Of a DNA stretch of 64,000 nucleotides, positions 60,179 through 64,000 are shown in pieces (position 1 is the stretch's first letter; every line of letters begins with the position of its first letter). Made by a program: the position numbers and the translations under genes. The stretch is from Sialis fuliginosa (lineage: Eukaryota; Arthropoda; Insecta; Megaloptera; Sialidae). The notes beneath the pieces are model-generated. The model was not told where the DNA came from and made no database searches. It saw only the letters and a program-made list of their open reading frames with translations. Location: the NCBI GenBank assembly GCA_961205875.1, contig OY540813.1:4311001-4375000 (forward strand), given 5' to 3'.

Positions 60179-62321
60179 ATGAATAGAACAGTCGATAATG
60201 TTATTAAGCAGTATATAAATAAAGTACGTATAAGTGAAAAATACGTGTTTTTAATTTATTTAATTTCAAAATATTTATTAAATATCTATTTTTTAGTATC
60301 ATAATCCAGATGCAACTCGAAGAGATGTTATGATGGCATTAAATATGTATCAAAGCTTAGTACCAAAACAAGAACAATACGGTATGTTAATTCATTTTAT
60401 TTGTTATTAATTAAATGATTACATTTGTAATATTTAACTCGTGTTAATATTCAATTACTTTTTAGTATTCAATGATGGCTCTACTATAGATTTATTGAAT
60501 CTTGATGGTACTATACCAGTTACATATAAAGGTAATTTCTATATACTTATACTGTATACTTTGTATACTTAAATACACATGTTGCTTAATTGTAGGAACT
60601 GTCTATCATATACCGGTATGTATTTGGCTCATGGATACGCATCCAAATAATGCTCCGATATGTTATATCAAACCTACATCAGATATGAAAATTAGAGTTT
60701 CAATGTTTGTCGATCACAACGGAAAAATTTATTTACCCTATCTTCATGACTGGGTCCCTGTAAGTAGCCATAATTATTTTTTATAAGTAATAAATAATTA
60801 ATAAGTAATAAACATTTATGTTTTATTTTTCAGCATTCTTCAGACTTGCTTGGATTAATTCAAGTTATGATTGTTACTTTTGGAGACATGCCACCTGTTT
60901 ATAGCGTTAAATCAACTGTTGATTTAGCATACCCAAAATCATGTAAGTTTTTAAAATCATAATATAATTGAAAATTTTACTATTTGAATTAATCATTTTA
61001 GCATACATGCCACAACCTGGAGCTGGCACAAATCAATCATATCTGCCTTATCCTCCTACATTTAACCAACCAGCGGCATCTTACGGTAGCGGTTACCCTC
61101 CGTACCCACCCACAAGCACACCTAGCTATCCACCTTACCCAACATACAACTATTCTACTCCGTATCCTCCTGCTATGCCACCATCAATATCTACTTACGA
61201 AAATCCATTTCTTCCGGACACTTCCGAACAACCCCGACCTACCGAAAATCCATTTGCTTGGTCCACACCTGCAGGACCTCGGGCTACCGGTACGATAACA
61301 GAGGAGCATATTAGGGCATCGCTGTTATCTGCTGTTGAAGATAAGTTAAAGCGTAGAATGAAGGAGCAGTTGTCGCAAGCGCAAGCTGAATTAGATACTT
61401 TACGTCGTACAAATCAAGAATTGAGTCAGGGGAAGTCACGGTTAGATGATATATTTATCCGATTAGAAAAAGAAAAGGTAGTTGTAACTTAATACTTAAA
61501 ATATGTATCAAATATACTTAATAAATGTTTTTATGTCTTAGGCTGAACTGGATAAAAACATAACAATATTACAAGATAAAGAAAATGAACTACTAGAAGG
61601 CCTTGAACGTCTAACGGATGAAGACGAAATCGACGTTGATGAAGCAGTTACAACAACTGCTCCTATTTATAAACAGTAAGTGGTGTAATGTTTTTTCTAA
61701 GAATAGAGTAATCCAGTCAAAAATGAAAACCCCTAAAAACCTGTTTAATGTAATCTAAAGATAAAAAAAACATTGTAGAACATTTTTTTCATACTTCAAA
61801 TGTTTATCCCAACCCCAAAATATCAAATTTAAAGAAAGGTATTTTTCAAATGCTCCCAATTGCACGCCATGTTACGTGACGTCATAATCCAGTGATGAAA
61901 TGTCAGTTAATGTTTAAATGTAGAAATTTTGTATACAAACAACATTGACAGCTGGATAAAACATGAATCAATGAACCAATCAGATTGCGTTTTAAATGCA
62001 ATATGATTTTTATGAATTTAATATTGAATAATTTTAAAATGAACAATAAAAAACAATTTGTTCAATGCTATTATTATTTTTTTAGCCTAATCTTTGTAAT
62101 TAGAGTATTATAATGTTAAAAAAAACTTTTACAGATTATTAATTGCTTTTGCTGAAGAAGCCGCCACAGAAGATGCAATATATTATATGGGAGAAGCGCT
62201 AAGAAGAGGTGCTATAGATTTAGATGTATTTTTAAAACAAGTTCGTGCATTATCTCGTAAACAATTCATGTTACGAGCTCTAATGCAAAAGTGCCGTCAA
62301 AAAGCTGGTCTTGCTGGTTAA
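60179..62321 (+). CDS. TSG101: TSG101, ESCRT-I subunit, 421 aa
   Basis: Eight coding exons: 60179-60223, 60297-60381, 60466-60531, 60596-60759, 60834-60942, 61002-61477, 61542-61675, 62135-62321 (stop TAA), 1266 nt. TSG101 recognises ubiquitinated cargo at endosomes and starts ESCRT sorting into multivesicular bodies. Residues about 5-150 form the UEV (inactive E2-like) domain: VFNDGSTIDLLNLDGTIPV, IPVCIWLMDTHPNNAPIC, IYLPYLHDW with Y114, SDLLGLIQVMIVTFGDMPPV; there is no catalytic cysteine at the E2 position. Residues about 160-260 are a Pro/Tyr-rich linker (PYPPYPPTSTPSYPPY). A coiled coil spans about 265-345, and the C-terminal steadiness box covers about 360-421, ending KCRQKAGLAG. The intron before the last exon (61676-62134) is the longest, 459 bp. 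Longer than human (390 aa), mostly in the linker. Confidence 0.96.
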
Positions 62322-62975
62322 ATATTTAACAAAACATAACTACAAAAAGAGAATTATTTTTTGTAGCTGATTGTTATTCTTATCTTAAAGCTGGCTCAAA
62401 TTTTAAGTTGTTCAGTATAGCTAATTAAAATTTAGATTATTTAAAATTTTAATTTGAGCTGGTTTTATTTATTTTTTGTCCGATATTTGTATTTTTTTTA
62501 TTTAATTTCATTGAATATGTAAAGTACCCATTTTTAATTATGTTACAAAGTAATCGTAATATATTGTATATAACATTTTTAAAGTTTGATATTTGAAAGT
62601 AACAAAGTTATAATGTTACTATTATATTTATGTAAAAATAAGCATGGATTTTTATTTTATTATTAAATATATAATATATAAATTTAATCGGTGCTCAAAT
62701 CATTATTTACAGGTACATATTAACAACTCGTATACTACTTGAGTTTATAAAATATTTTTTTTAAAGTAATGTCTTATTTTTATAAAGGTTGTAAAAATAC
62801 AGTTGCAATTGATTTGTATTAATCATATTATAATATAATCTTTCATTACAACATTTCATATTTCATTTAGTTACATTTTTGCTTTAGTGTAATTTTAATA
62901 CCATGAAATAAAAAAACATAATCTTTATTTACAAGAACTTATTTATTATCTTAACGTACAAAAAAAGTTTATATC
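62322..62975. other. Convergent 3' UTRs of TSG101 and TMEM258
   Basis: 654 bases between the two stop codons. On the minus strand AATAAA (plus-strand TTTATT at 62924-62929) lies about 47 bases after the TMEM258 stop. TSG101 has no perfect AATAAA close by; ATTAAA near 62663 is a candidate. Confidence 0.55.
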
Positions 62976-63379
62976 TTATACATATATTCCGACCCATAGT
63001 AATAAAAATAATATTCCAAATCCAGAAAATATCGATGCGACTAAAGATACAAACAGTTCTTTGAAGATATCACGGGTATATTTTGTACTTGTAACTTCGT
63101 ACACAAAGAACCATGCAGTGAAGAATATTCCAATTCCTAGCAGAACAACTGTCAGATGTGGAAAAACTGCCGGGTTTACTGGAGACACATATCTGTACAT
63201 AGACTCGATTTCCACCTGCAATGTTTAGTTATTGTTGTTAATAATCAAGAAAAAACGAAAAACATGAATTGGTGTACGCAAACATAAATTGAGATTATTG
63301 AGTTATTATAATTTCAAATGATGTACTTGTAATTTTTATTTCATAAAATAGGATGCATAAGTATAAAGTTATTTACCAT
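62976..63379 (-). CDS. TMEM258: TMEM258 (kuduk), oligosaccharyltransferase-associated membrane protein, 80 aa
   Basis: Two coding exons on the minus strand: 63379-63377 (only the ATG) and 63215-62976 (stop at 62976-62978). The donor GTAAAT follows the ATG directly and the acceptor is TGCAG. The product starts [16 protein letters not shown] and is nearly identical to metazoan TMEM258 through [31 protein letters not shown] and LLLWVGIYV. Two membrane spans, about 18-40 and 55-78. TMEM258 is the counterpart of yeast Ost5 and stabilises the catalytic subunit of the ER glycosylation complex. An unspliced reading from an ATG inside the intron (MQVEIES) is possible on paper, but the splice signals and the family's start favour the two-exon model. 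Confidence 0.93.
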
Positions 63380-63688
63380 TTTGATATTTTCTGTAAAATT
63401 TAATTTAATTTAATTTTATCGGTTTCTTCAGAATAGTATATACAACGTGTCAGCCAGTTGTCAAATTAACCGGTACTAGGGATATTATTTTTAACAATGG
63501 AGAATATGTTGCCAGCTTCATGGTAAATGTATTTAAAAATAAGAGGGAATAAAAAAAGAAAATAGAATTTCTCAAGATTATATAAAAATTCTGATAATAA
63601 ATTTGATTATAACTGAATATTTATAATTTTATTTTATTTTATTTTATAAATACTACAAAACAGTTAAATTATATCAACAATATACAAA

Positions 63689-64000
63689 TTATTTTTGTGT
63701 TTGAACTTCTTTCAATCTAGCTTTAAGATCAGTCGTATCAAGATTATTTTCTTTATTATATTCTATTCTAACTTCTAATTGCTTTTCTTCTAAGCCTGGC
63801 ACTTGTTCAAATAAATTTTGACCCAATTTTTGATCAATATCACTCTCTTCTCGTAATACACAAAAATAAAATAGAAATACAGACAAACAAGCTGATATGA
63901 CGTAAGGTTGAAACCAAGGTGCTGTTTCTGTACCACCACTTCTCGATTTCATAGCTTTCCATTTCGAAGCGTCACTACTTAGAAATGGTATTGGTTTGTC
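63689..64000 (-). CDS. UQCC4 / CCSMST1-like mitochondrial complex III assembly factor, C-terminal part
   Basis: Runs off the right edge: 104 codons on the minus strand including the stop at 63689-63691, so the N terminus is missing. The readable protein begins DKPIPFLSSDASKWK, has a single membrane span at about residues 33-49 (PYVISACLSVFLFYFCVL) and then the hallmark LREESDIDQKL, followed by a charged tail ending KEVQTQK. The order PI-F-SS-A...W, membrane span, LREESxxDxxL is that of vertebrate CCSMST1, now named UQCC4, a small inner-membrane protein involved in assembling cytochrome b into complex III. An ATG at 63950-63952 lies inside the conserved part and is not the true start. It is followed, 310 bases downstream on the same strand, by TMEM258. 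Confidence 0.75.
   Translation of the reverse strand, partial: DKPIPFLSSDASKWKAMKSRSGGTETAPWFQPYVISACLSVFLFYFCVLREESDIDQKLGQNLFEQVPGLEEKQLEVRIEYNKENNLDTTDLKARLKEVQTQK

Overview
The window reads as a stretch of AT-rich insect nuclear DNA, most likely from a moth or butterfly (Lepidoptera). The support is: short-intron animal genes with GT-AG splicing and insect-like protein sequences; scattered copies of a repeat carrying the phrase 'aaaccgctgaaccgat', which I recognise as a non-autonomous Helitron-like family common in Lepidoptera; a short interstitial CCTAA (TTAGG) tract; and a dense population of small inverted-repeat transposons. No bacterial-style gene, rRNA gene or convincing tRNA gene was seen.

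Positions 1-49.4 kb contain no long coding region. They are a mosaic of small DNA transposons with terminal inverted repeats (TIRs), Helitron-like elements, hairpin elements with hammerhead-ribozyme-like cores, and low-complexity AT DNA. Two exon-like segments (about 6490-6566 and 7051-7118) have good splice signals, and the second splices in frame onto the tricornered kinase exon at 49482. I therefore infer, without proof, that about 42 kb of the repeat-rich DNA is the first intron of that kinase gene.

From 49.4 kb to the end the DNA is gene-dense. In order: tricornered/NDR kinase (+, six coding exons, 460 aa); a small KRAP/TESPA1-domain protein related to vertebrate IP3-receptor interactors (+, 169 aa); ribophorin II, an oligosaccharyltransferase subunit (+, five coding exons, 625 aa); TSG101, the ESCRT-I subunit (+, eight coding exons, 421 aa); TMEM258/kuduk, a second oligosaccharyltransferase-associated subunit (-, 80 aa); and the 3' part of a UQCC4/CCSMST1-like mitochondrial complex III assembly factor (-, running off the right edge). 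Exon boundaries were set by hand from splice sites and conserved protein sequence, and every junction keeps the frame.

Functionally the genes are housekeeping: cell-shape and Hippo-like kinase signalling (trc), ER protein N-glycosylation (RPN2 and TMEM258, about 3.5 kb apart), endosomal sorting (TSG101) and respiratory-chain assembly. The most unusual signal in the non-coding part is a compact 45-nt sequence at 24259-24303 on the minus strand that satisfies nearly all rules of a type I hammerhead ribozyme with a minimal palindromic stem III, inside a long inverted repeat. Related cores occur in another hairpin repeat family of the window.
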